Below, piece by piece: positions 5,398 to 12,685 of a stretch of DNA of 13,307 bases. The position numbers and the translations under genes were made by a program. The notes below the pieces were generated by a model. It was not told where the DNA came from, made no database searches, and worked only from the letters and a program-made list of their open reading frames with translations. Each line of letters starts with the position of its first letter. Position 1 is the stretch's first letter. Source of the DNA: SXXK01 sp046074645 (lineage in GTDB: Bacteria; Planctomycetota; Planctomycetia; Planctomycetales; Planctomycetaceae); NCBI GenBank assembly GCA_046074645.1, contig JBJTOP010000332.1, positions 1 to 13,307 of the forward strand. The letters are read 5' to 3'.

Positions 5398-8300
5398 ATG
5401 CTGAATGCTGTTATTCGTTTTTCGCTGCAGTACCGCCTGATGGTAATCACTGTCAGTGTGGTTCTGCTGGTGTATGGATCGTGGCTGGCCACGCAGCTGC
5501 CGATTGACGTGTTTCCGGATCTGGATCGTCCTCGCGTGATTCTGATTACGGAGTGTCCGGGTCTGGCGGCTGCTGAAGTGGAGACACTGGTGACTCAGCC
5601 CATCGAGACTGCGGTGCTGGGAGCGGCGGGAGTGCAGGCGGTTCGCAGCCAGACAACGTCCGGGCTGAACGTGATCTACGTCGAGTTCGACTGGAATACG
5701 GACATTCGATCAGCGCGACAGACGGTTCAGGAACGGCTGTCTGTTGTGCGGGATCTGCTGCCCGAGGGTGTCAATCCACAGATGACTCCACCGGCATCAA
5801 TTATGGGGCAGTTTGTGATTGCCGGAATCTATCGTCAGGCCGGACCGCATGGCGGGCAGCTGGCTGTGATCCCTGGGACTCAGCTGATGGCCGAGCGGAT
5901 CGTACGATTGGATTCGCAGCCGGAACTGGTGGTTTGGAAACCTGGTGACCGCCGCAGTCTGAATAGCTGGGAAGAGCAGCCTGCGGAAAATGTGACGTGG
6001 CAGACGGATTCCGACGCCGCGGTCACTCGCCGACCATCACCTGAGTTCGTTGCGCGGGCTCGGCTGCAGCTGCGCGGCCGCGAGTATACCGTCGATTTTG
6101 GGACTCCGGAGCAGCAGCAACAGGCGTTGAGGACGACTGCCGACTGGGTGTTTCAGCCTCGCCTGCGAAAGACCGCGGGTGTTGCGGAAGTGTTTATACA
6201 GGGCGGTGAACAGAGGCAGTATCAGGTGCTGGTGGATCCGGCTGCACTGCTCGAATACGACGTCACTCTGCAGGAAGTTGAACAGGCGTTGCGGGAGAGC
6301 AATCTGAATGCGAGTGGTGGGTTTGCGGTTTCGGGGGAGATTGAGCGTCCGATTCGGATCCTTGGTCGGCCTGGCCCGGATGCCTCCTCGATTCTGAAGG
6401 AGCTGGAAAACATTCCTGTGCACGTGCATGAGGCTCGCGCAGTGCTGCTGAAACAGGTAGCCCGAGTGACGCTGGGAAGTCAGTTTCGCCGAGGTGACGG
6501 GGCGGTGAATGGGCAGCCGGGAGTGGTGTTTACGATTGTTCGTCAGCCCCATACGGACACACGGCGACTGACCGATGCTGTGACGGCGGCACTCGCAGAA
6601 GTCGAAGCAACACTTCCGCCGGATCAAATCATCAATTCCGAACTGTTCCGACTCAAGGGGTTTATTGATCGCGGGATCTTCAATGTGGCCGAGGCTCTGG
6701 TAATCGGAGCGGTGCTGGTGGTGATTGTGCTGTTTGTGTTCCTGCTGAACTTTCGCACGACGTTCATCACGCTGACCGCCATTCCTCTTTCCCTCGTGAT
6801 GACCACGCTCAGCTTTCGCCTGATCGGCTGGCTCACGGGCACACCGTTGTCGATCAACGTGATGACGCTGGGTGGGCTTGCGGTGGCGATGGGAGAACTG
6901 GTTGATGATGCGATTGTGGACGTGGAGAACATCTTTCGGCGTTTGCGGGAGAACAATCGGCTGGCGGAACCTCGTCCTGCGCTGCTGGTGGTGTACGAGG
7001 CGAGTCTCGAGATTCGCAGTGCGATTGTGTTTGGCACGATCGTTGTGATTCTGGTGTTTCTGCCGCTGTTTGCATTATCGGGGGTGGAGGGCCGGTTGTT
7101 TGCTCCACTCGGAGCCGCCTACATTGTTTCGATTCTTGCATCGCTGCTGGTATCGCTCACTGTGACCCCGGTAATGTCCTATTACCTGCTGCCGCAGTCT
7201 GAAGGAGCTCATGGAGAAGCCGATGGACGCGTGCTGCGAATGCTGAAGCGTTTTGCTGCGCCGCTGATCCGCTGCAGTCTGGCGTATCCGCGGCTTTTGC
7301 TGGTGGCTACGTGGATTTGTGTGGCCCTTGCCAGCTGGCAATTTTCCCGGATGGGCCGCAATTTTTTACCGCAGTTTGACGAAGGCAGCGTGCAGATCAA
7401 TGTGAGTTTGCCGCCGGGCTCATCACTTGAAGCCTCCAACCGTGCGGCCGCGGCGATTGATGCCAGACTGCGAAGTCTGCAGCAGACCGCTGAACGACCG
7501 GATGGCGAGATTCTGCATTTTGTTCGTCGCACCGGCCGTGCTCAGCTGGATGAACACGCGATGCCCGTGAGCAGCAGCGAATATGTACTGAGCATGAACC
7601 CAGTGTCCCGGCGAAGCCGCGAGGATACGCTGGCCAGCCTGCTGGAACAATTACGGGAAGAAGTACCTGGAGTGGATATTGAGGTCGAGCAGCCGCTGGC
7701 TCACATGATCAGCCACATGGTCTCCGGTGTGTACGCTCAGATTGCCATCCGGATTTACGGCGATGATCTGGACATGCTGCAGCGACTGGCAGAACAGTCG
7801 CGGGCCGCCATTCAGGACATTCCGGGACTGACGCCACCGGTTGTGGAGGCGATGCGACAAACGCCTGAGCTGCAGATTCGGCTGCGTGGTGACGATCTGG
7901 CGTTTCATGGGCTGACACGCGCCCAGACTGCGCGGATTCTGCAGACGGCGCTGCAGGGAGAAGTGGTCTCCGAGATACTCGAAGGGCAGCGTCGATTTGA
8001 TCTGCTGATCCGGCTTGAAGAAGCGTCCCGCACGGACTACGCGAATCTTGGCCGACTGCGGATTGATCTTCCCGGGGGGCGGGGGCAGGTGGAGCTGCGT
8101 GAGATAGCGGACATCGAAGAGGGACTGGGGCCCAGTGCGGTGAATCGCGAAAACGCGAGGCGGCGAATTGTGATCCGCTGCAATACTCGCAATCGGGACC
8201 TGAGCAGTGCAGTGGCTGAGATTCAGCAGCGACTGCGTGCCCGGGTGTCACTGCCGGAGGGTTATTTCGTGGAATACGGCGGCCAGTTTGAAAGTCAGGA

Positions 8301-8868
8301 ACGAGCATCGGCGATGATAATGATGCTGGCCGGAGTTTCGGTGGCGGGAATGTTCGTGGTGCTGCTGCTGCTGTTTCCTTCGGTGCGAATTGTTCTGCAG
8401 ATCCTGAATGCTCTGCCAACGGCCTTCATTGGCGGTGTGGCAGCGCTGCTCATCACTCGTCAGGACCTGACCGTGGCCAGCCTGGTCGGCTTTATCTCGC
8501 TCGGGGGAATTGCTGTTCGCAACGGAATTCTGCTGGTCACTCACTACGTGCATCTGCTGGAACATGAAGGCGAACAGTTCACGCCGGCGATGATCCTGCG
8601 TGGCAGCCTTGAGCGACTGGCGCCGGTGCTGATGACGGCTTTGACCGCAGGCATCGGCCTGATCCCGCTTGTCCTTGGTGGTCAGGCACCCGGCCGCGAA
8701 ATTCTTTACCCTGTCGCCACCGTTATTCTGGGCGGACTGGTGACTTCAACGTTTTGCGAATTCCTGATTCATCCAGGACTGTTCTGGAAGTTCAGCGGTT
8801 CCGCGATTGCGAGGCTGGATGAGCGGGGCCAGCATCGAGTGATGGAAAATCGCAGTTCGCTGGGTTAG
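5398..8868 (+). CDS. CzcA/CusA-type heavy-metal RND efflux pump
   Basis: The product is 1156 aa, an inner-membrane proton-driven pump of the HME-RND family. TM1 is about 12-32, followed by the diagnostic PIDVFPDLDRPRV. The TM3-TM4 region includes NVMTLGGLAVAMGELVDD then AIVDVEN (487-511); D503 and E510 align with the proton-relay Asp and Glu of CusA/CzcA, while the first CzcA Asp (D402) is replaced by Ala, as in CusA. After TM6 the second half begins near 625 (LPQFDEGSVQINVSLPPG at 657-674), with the second TM bundle about 970-1140. Periplasmic residues about 146-243 appear as an extra segment of roughly 95 aa between the usual porter-domain blocks, which helps explain the length above the usual 1030-1060. 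A GAGGGGTGG ribosome site precedes the ATG. The 3' end overlaps convergent coaB by 4 nt. Confidence 0.93.
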   Translation: MLNAVIRFSLQYRLMVITVSVVLLVYGSWLATQLPIDVFPDLDRPRVILITECPGLAAAEVETLVTQPIETAVLGAAGVQAVRSQTTSGLNVIYVEFDWNTDIRSARQTVQERLSVVRDLLPEGVNPQMTPPASIMGQFVIAGIYRQAGPHGGQLAVIPGTQLMAERIVRLDSQPELVVWKPGDRRSLNSWEEQPAENVTWQTDSDAAVTRRPSPEFVARARLQLRGREYTVDFGTPEQQQQALRTTADWVFQPRLRKTAGVAEVFIQGGEQRQYQVLVDPAALLEYDVTLQEVEQALRESNLNASGGFAVSGEIERPIRILGRPGPDASSILKELENIPVHVHEARAVLLKQVARVTLGSQFRRGDGAVNGQPGVVFTIVRQPHTDTRRLTDAVTAALAEVEATLPPDQIINSELFRLKGFIDRGIFNVAEALVIGAVLVVIVLFVFLLNFRTTFITLTAIPLSLVMTTLSFRLIGWLTGTPLSINVMTLGGLAVAMGELVDDAIVDVENIFRRLRENNRLAEPRPALLVVYEASLEIRSAIVFGTIVVILVFLPLFALSGVEGRLFAPLGAAYIVSILASLLVSLTVTPVMSYYLLPQSEGAHGEADGRVLRMLKRFAAPLIRCSLAYPRLLLVATWICVALASWQFSRMGRNFLPQFDEGSVQINVSLPPGSSLEASNRAAAAIDARLRSLQQTAERPDGEILHFVRRTGRAQLDEHAMPVSSSEYVLSMNPVSRRSREDTLASLLEQLREEVPGVDIEVEQPLAHMISHMVSGVYAQIAIRIYGDDLDMLQRLAEQSRAAIQDIPGLTPPVVEAMRQTPELQIRLRGDDLAFHGLTRAQTARILQTALQGEVVSEILEGQRRFDLLIRLEEASRTDYANLGRLRIDLPGGRGQVELREIADIEEGLGPSAVNRENARRRIVIRCNTRNRDLSSAVAEIQQRLRARVSLPEGYFVEYGGQFESQERASAMIMMLAGVSVAGMFVVLLLLFPSVRIVLQILNALPTAFIGGVAALLITRQDLTVASLVGFISLGGIAVRNGILLVTHYVHLLEHEGEQFTPAMILRGSLERLAPVLMTALTAGIGLIPLVLGGQAPGREILYPVATVILGGLVTSTFCEFLIHPGLFWKFSGSAIARLDERGQHRVMENRSSLG

Positions 8869-9512
8869 CCATGGAAAGGGGCCGGAGCGGCCGTGGCGAT
8901 TTGTGTGTCGATCAAGTGCAGCAGCTTTTGGGCCACATCTTCCTTGGTACCACGAAATTCAGCGATGGTTGTGGCCTCGGGTGAGAGCACTTCCACATGG
9001 TTGACAGCGGAGCCGATGGCTGAGGTATCGTTGAGGACGATGCAGCTGCAGTTTTTCATGCGGAGTTTCCGCATGGCGTTGTTGCGGGGATCCTGAGATT
9101 CGAGGGCAAAGCCGACAACCCAGCGATGTCCCCGAGCAGCTCCGAGTTCGGCAAGAACGTCGGAAGTTTCGACGAGTTCGAGGACGATTGGCTGACCGGT
9201 TTTGGTGATCTTGCCGGAGGTTCGCTGGCGGGGCCTGTAGTCGCAGACTGCTGCTGTGGCGATGATTCCATCGCAGCCGGGAAAGAGTCGCAGGCAGGTT
9301 TCGCGGAGCTGGTCGGTGGTTTCGATGCGATGGAGCTGGCAACCGGCCGGCGGCGACAATTCAACAGGGCCGGTGACAAGCTCCACCTGATGTCCGGCGG
9401 CAATAGCGGCGGCGGCAAGTGCATAGCCCATGCGGCCGCTGCTGGCGTTGGACAGAAAGCGGACGTCATCCACGTATTCGCGAGTGGGGCCGGCGGTGAT
9501 GAGGATCCGCAT
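8865..9512 (-). CDS. coaB: Phosphopantothenate-cysteine ligase (CoaB), stand-alone
   Basis: The product is 215 aa and joins cysteine to 4'-phosphopantothenate using CTP in most bacteria, step two of coenzyme A synthesis. Visible motifs are TAGPTREYVDDVRFLSN (6-22), SNASSGRMG (21-29; the Asn matches the essential N210 of E. coli Dfp), TAAVCDYRP (86-94) and GKITKTG (100-106, with the Lys matching K289). The length fits the ligase half of the usual fused CoaBC. The frame is open further upstream to 9698, but that extension lies in coaC and is Arg-rich without homology character; ATG 9512 sits in a TGATG stop-start overlap with coaC and begins the conserved sequence, so it is the start. The gene ends convergently, sharing 4 nt with the RND gene. 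Confidence 0.93.
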   Translation of the reverse strand: MRILITAGPTREYVDDVRFLSNASSGRMGYALAAAAIAAGHQVELVTGPVELSPPAGCQLHRIETTDQLRETCLRLFPGCDGIIATAAVCDYRPRQRTSGKITKTGQPIVLELVETSDVLAELGAARGHRWVVGFALESQDPRNNAMRKLRMKNCSCIVLNDTSAIGSAVNHVEVLSPEATTIAEFRGTKEDVAQKLLHLIDTQIATAAPAPFHG

Positions 9513-10087
9513 CAGGGGGTTCCGGTGGAGCCTGTGGCAGTGAGCAGTCGCGGGATGGCGTCGAGGATTTCGAGGGGTTCGGCCATTCGACCGGCACCGA
9601 TTTGACCGCAGCTGAGCCAGCCTTGGCCGGGACCGACGAGGTGCACACCGTCTGCACGCAGCTGTGCGATGTTGCGTTGCACGGCTGGGGCATCCCACAT
9701 ATCAGCGTTCATGGCAGGCGCGACGAGGATGGGGCAGCGACAGACGAGGAGTGTGGTGCTGAGGAGATCGTCGGAGAGTCCGAGTGCGATTCGGGCGATT
9801 GTGCGGGCGGTTGCCGGGGCGACGATGGCAAGGCGAGCACGGCGAGCAAGCCCGATGTGTTCTCCCTGCCAGTGTTCACGGGGCGTGAACTGATCGTCGT
9901 GGACAGGTCGGCCGGTAAGTGCTTCGAAGGTGCTGCGGCCGATGAACTGGGATGCGGAGTCTGTGAGGATGACGGAGACGCGAGCGTTGCGCTGCACGAG
10001 GCGACTGCAGAGGTCTGCGGATTTGTAAGCCGCGACACCTCCGCAGACGCCCAGGAGCACTTCGCAGTCTGCGAGCGGATCTGCCAT
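9512..10087 (-). CDS. coaC: Phosphopantothenoylcysteine decarboxylase (CoaC), stand-alone
   Basis: The product is 191 aa, an FMN-dependent decarboxylase producing 4'-phosphopantetheine, step three of CoA synthesis. The N-terminal GVCGGVAAYKS (13-23) is the flavoprotein start typical of the HFCD family. H77 in the HIGLA motif is the catalytic His, PAMNADMW (124-131) is the P-x-M-N-x2-M-W substrate motif, and C160 in GWLSCGQIGAGRM lies on the active-site flap. The protein stops where the fused CoaBC of most bacteria would continue, and coaB begins by TGATG. The two chains probably still act as a complex. It starts 24 nt after rpoZ; no strong ribosome site is seen. Confidence 0.94.
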   Translation of the reverse strand: MADPLADCEVLLGVCGGVAAYKSADLCSRLVQRNARVSVILTDSASQFIGRSTFEALTGRPVHDDQFTPREHWQGEHIGLARRARLAIVAPATARTIARIALGLSDDLLSTTLLVCRCPILVAPAMNADMWDAPAVQRNIAQLRADGVHLVGPGQGWLSCGQIGAGRMAEPLEILDAIPRLLTATGSTGTP

Positions 10088-10111
10088 GGATCGGAATGGT
10101 TGCAGGAGGGA

Positions 10112-10387
10112 TTAGAGGTCGTCGAGTGACGGGCCCTGTTCGCGGTGGTATTTATCGACGAGCGACGATTCGTCTTTCGCGGTGCGTACGTTTTCTGTGG
10201 CGTCGAGGAAGATCTTGTCCTGCATGATTTCCGCGACGACGATTTCCATGAGGTTCTTGGTTTGGATATCGACGAGCTGTGGGGCGCCGCGGTTGAGCTG
10301 CACCATGCGTTTCTGGATCAGGGAAGACAGGCGGAAGCGACCGCCTACCTTGCGGACAATGTCGTCTTCGCGAAAGTCGTCAAGCAT
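10112..10387 (-). CDS. rpoZ: RNA polymerase omega subunit
   Basis: The product is 91 aa. Omega binds the beta-prime C-terminus and aids RNA polymerase assembly; in many bacteria it also forms part of the ppGpp site. VGGRFRLSSLIQKRMVQLNRGAPQLVD is contained within 14-40 and matches the conserved omega core (V-G-x-R-F ... R-x2-Q-L-x-x-G), followed by a charged tail. The open frame extends far upstream inside gmk, but that part is a shadow; ATG 10387 starts the conserved protein and overlaps the end of gmk by 8 nt. Placement between gmk and the coa genes is the standard neighbourhood for omega. Confidence 0.88.
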   Translation of the reverse strand: MLDDFREDDIVRKVGGRFRLSSLIQKRMVQLNRGAPQLVDIQTKNLMEIVVAEIMQDKIFLDATENVRTAKDESSLVDKYHREQGPSLDDL

Positions 10388-10967
10388 TTTGAGCCCTCTC
10401 TTCGGCCTTGAGGATGTCACAGATTTCGGTGACTGCGGATTCCAGCTGATCGTTGATGACGATGTAACGGTATTGCGGAGCCTGGCGGAGTTCGCGTTCG
10501 GCGACAGCCAGACGCCGCTGGATGACGTCTTCGGATTCTGTTCCGCGAGCCCGCAGGCGTCGTTCGAATTCTGCGGGGGACGGAGTACGGAGAAAGATAG
10601 TAACAGCCTGCGGGTATTGCTGCACGACCTTCCGGGCTCCTTCGACGTCAATTTCCAGGAATGCCCAGCCATTCTGGGAGTGGGCGCGGTCGAGTTCGGA
10701 GCGGAGTGTGCCGTAGAGATAACCGGAGGAGAAGACTTTGGCGTGTTCGATAAAGTCGCCGTGTTCGAGTCTGGAGCGAAATTCGGACGGGGAGAGGAAC
10801 CAGTAGTCGTCACCGTGAACTTCGCCAGGGCGGGGTGGGCGAGTGGTGGCGGAGACGGATTTGACAAGTCGGACGGGCGCGCGGTCGATGAGCAGTCGGA
10901 CAAGCGTGGTTTTACCACTGCCGCTGGGACCGGAAAGAACAACGATGCGGGGAACTGTGCCGGACAT
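10380..10967 (-). CDS. gmk: Guanylate kinase
   Basis: The product is 195 aa, converting GMP plus ATP to GDP plus ADP in purine nucleotide synthesis. The P-loop GPSGSGKT is at 13-20. The guanylate-kinase signature SVSATTRPPRPGEVHGDDY (37-55) binds GMP, and FIEHAKVFSSGYLYGT and FLEIDVEGARKV follow in the expected order. Length is normal for the bacterial enzyme. It overlaps rpoZ by 8 nt and follows yicC by about 32 nt; the start has no obvious Shine-Dalgarno site. Confidence 0.97.
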   Translation of the reverse strand: MSGTVPRIVVLSGPSGSGKTTLVRLLIDRAPVRLVKSVSATTRPPRPGEVHGDDYWFLSPSEFRSRLEHGDFIEHAKVFSSGYLYGTLRSELDRAHSQNGWAFLEIDVEGARKVVQQYPQAVTIFLRTPSPAEFERRLRARGTESEDVIQRRLAVAERELRQAPQYRYIVINDQLESAVTEICDILKAEERAQNA

Positions 10968-10999
10968 GCGCTGGGAACACTAAAAAACAGGCGATGGGA

Positions 11000-11872
11000 T
11001 TATTCGACGTTTTGGAGCACTTCGCGGATACGTTCGATGGCCGCTTTCATTTCGACCACACAGTGACCGATGGTGGTGCTGTTGGCCTTCGATCCGATGG
11101 TGTTGATCTCCCGGAACATTTCCTGACTGATGAATTCAAGTTTTCGGCCCTGGGAGTTGTCTGCAGCCAGCATTCTGCGGAACTGTTCGATGTGGCTTTT
11201 GAGCCGTGTGATTTCTTCGTTGATGTCGCAGCGATCAGCGAAAATCGCCATCTCACGGATGATGTCTGTTTCGTTGAGCGTGACATTGAGGTCGGCCATC
11301 AGGCGACGGACGCGTTCAAGGAGCTTATCGCGGTATTCAATGACGACGGTGGGGGACAGTTCGGTAACGGTGACAAGGTGCTGCTGGATGACGTCGCACT
11401 GAAGTGACAGATCCTGCCGCATCGACTCACCCTCGCGACGACGGAAATCGTCGAAATGATCGAGCGTATCGCAGAGACAGCGTTCGAGATCCGGCCAGAG
11501 GGCACTCAGTTGAGCGTCATCGACTTCACTTTCGATAACAACTCCAGGGAGTGTCAGCAGTGCAGCCAGGGGGATTTCGGCGGCGGAAATCACTGAGCCG
11601 AGTTGTTGCTGGTAGCTGTGGAGCACCTGCAGGTCGAGTTGGTGGTCGGTTTGCCCGGAAAGAAAGCGAACCCTGATCGTGCCCTGAACCGCACCACGGG
11701 CGATGCGAGAACGAATGACACGTTCGATGTCAGCTTCGAAGCGGGCGAGCGAATCAGGGAGACGAAGGGAAAGTTTCAGATAGCGGTTATTGACGGACTT
11801 GAGTTCTGCGCTGACGTGTGCGAGGGATGTCTGCAGACTGGAATGCCCGAAACCTGTCATGCTGAGCAGCAC
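11000..11872 (-). CDS. yicC: YicC-family endoribonuclease
   Basis: The product is 290 aa, the normal length for the YicC/YloC family, members of which are endoribonucleases in E. coli and B. subtilis. The N-terminal SMTGFG (4-9) and the C-terminal block with DINEEITRLKSHIEQF and GRKLEFISQEMFREINTIG are the two family hallmarks. The chosen start is GTG, giving MLLSMTGFG like the usual MI-x-SMTGFG; AGGAA lies 9 nt upstream, which supports it over the internal ATG at 11860. Position ahead of gmk and rpoZ matches yloC in B. subtilis. Confidence 0.93.
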   Translation of the reverse strand: MLLSMTGFGHSSLQTSLAHVSAELKSVNNRYLKLSLRLPDSLARFEADIERVIRSRIARGAVQGTIRVRFLSGQTDHQLDLQVLHSYQQQLGSVISAAEIPLAALLTLPGVVIESEVDDAQLSALWPDLERCLCDTLDHFDDFRRREGESMRQDLSLQCDVIQQHLVTVTELSPTVVIEYRDKLLERVRRLMADLNVTLNETDIIREMAIFADRCDINEEITRLKSHIEQFRRMLAADNSQGRKLEFISQEMFREINTIGSKANSTTIGHCVVEMKAAIERIREVLQNVE

Positions 11873-11955
11873 AGAGCATGGTTCCTGTTGGGTGAGACTG
11901 AAATTGAAGACCGTGGCGGTTGACGATGGACCAGTTGAAGCCGAGGTCAGGGCGT

Positions 11956-12585
11956 TCAGGATTTGGGGGCGTCGCCAGCCGGGGGCTGGGCGGGTTCGGC
12001 TGGAGGAGCGTCGGCTTTGGGGGCTTCCTGTTTGGGGGCTTCGGACTTTGGCGCTTCTTCTTTTGGCGCTTCTTCTTTTGGAGCTTCTTCTTTTGGCGGT
12101 TCGGACTTTGGCGCTTCCTCTTTGGGGGCGTCGCCAGGGGGAGCGTCTGCGGGTGCGGGATCGGTTTTAGGAGGCTCGGCAGCCGGGTTTTCGGTTTTTG
12201 TGGGTTCGGTTTTGGCGGGTTCGGTTTTGGCGGGTTCGGTTATTGGGGTATCCGCTTTCGGTGTGTCAGTTTTGGGCTCTTCTGTTTTCTTCGCGTCTTC
12301 TTCAGATTTGTCGGCGTTGGCGCCGGCCTGGAGTCGGGTGGTGGAATTTTGGGAGCGGATGATCATGCCAAGACCGCCGGAGATGAGGATCCAGAAGACA
12401 GCGAGCACGATGGTGATTTTTGTAAAGAAGTCACCGGCGCGAGTACCGAAGGCGCTTTGGCCGCCCATCCCGCCAAATGCACCGGCCAGTCCGCCGCCGC
12501 GGCCGCGCTGAATGAGCACCAGCAGGATGAGGATCAGGCTGATGAGTGCGAGGAGAGTGGTGAGGAGGAAGATCAGGAAGGACAT
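11956..12585 (-). CDS. secG: SecG translocase subunit with long low-complexity tail
   Basis: The product is 209 aa. SecG is the small accessory subunit of the SecYEG channel. Two membrane segments (about 2-25 and 55-77) flank the conserved loop LIQRGRGGGLAGAFGG ... SAFGTRAGDFFTKIT (24-57), which is diagnostic. The SecG core is about 80 residues; here about 129 more follow, made almost wholly of K, E, P, A, T, D and S. This tail has two repeat styles: a TEPAKTEP-type section (about 105-135) and a PKEEA-type pentad section (about 150-185), encoded by near-perfect 15-nt repeats. The tail is probably disordered and in the periplasm if the usual topology of both ends outside holds. Confidence 0.93.
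   Translation of the reverse strand: MSFLIFLLTTLLALISLILILLVLIQRGRGGGLAGAFGGMGGQSAFGTRAGDFFTKITIVLAVFWILISGGLGMIIRSQNSTTRLQAGANADKSEEDAKKTEEPKTDTPKADTPITEPAKTEPAKTEPTKTENPAAEPPKTDPAPADAPPGDAPKEEAPKSEPPKEEAPKEEAPKEEAPKSEAPKQEAPKADAPPAEPAQPPAGDAPKS
12050..12118 (-). repeat. Tandem 15-nt repeats encoding the SecG tail pentads
   Basis: On the plus strand units of the type CTTCTTCTTTTGGCG recur with a 15-nt period, three to four almost identical, and degenerate into neighbouring units. They encode PKEEA / PKSEP pentads. The unit length is a multiple of three, so copy-number change would keep the frame. Confidence 0.75.
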
Positions 12586-12620
12586 GGAGGGGACGGCTTT
12601 CGTATCTGAGGAAACGCGAA

Positions 12621-12641
12621 AAGACGGAGTTTATCCGTCTT
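12621..12641 (-). terminator. Hairpin between tpiA and secG (weak intrinsic terminator or attenuator)
   Basis: AAGACGGA (12621-12628) and TCCGTCTT (12634-12641) form a perfect 8-bp stem with a 5-nt loop. On the minus strand, the direction of transcription, it lies 44 nt past the tpiA stop and is followed by a short T-stretch (CTTTTCG), making a weak intrinsic terminator. It would lower, not necessarily block, read-through into secG. Confidence 0.5.
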
Positions 12642-12685
12642 CTGCGTGCAGTGATTGTGGAGAGGCAGGATCGGCAGGTTGGGAG

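Noticed and set aside
9513..9698. Upstream extension of coaB
   Set aside because: It lies within coaC in another frame, is rich in Arg and Pro, and the conserved ligase begins at ATG 9512 in a stop-start overlap.
10388..10942. Upstream extension of rpoZ inside gmk
   Set aside because: It is a shadow frame of guanylate kinase; omega proteins are about 70-100 aa and the match starts at 10387.
11963..12609. Gly/Phe/Leu-rich frames on the plus strand opposite secG
   Set aside because: These are the antisense reading of the SecG low-complexity tail; their repeat character comes from the 15-nt DNA repeats.
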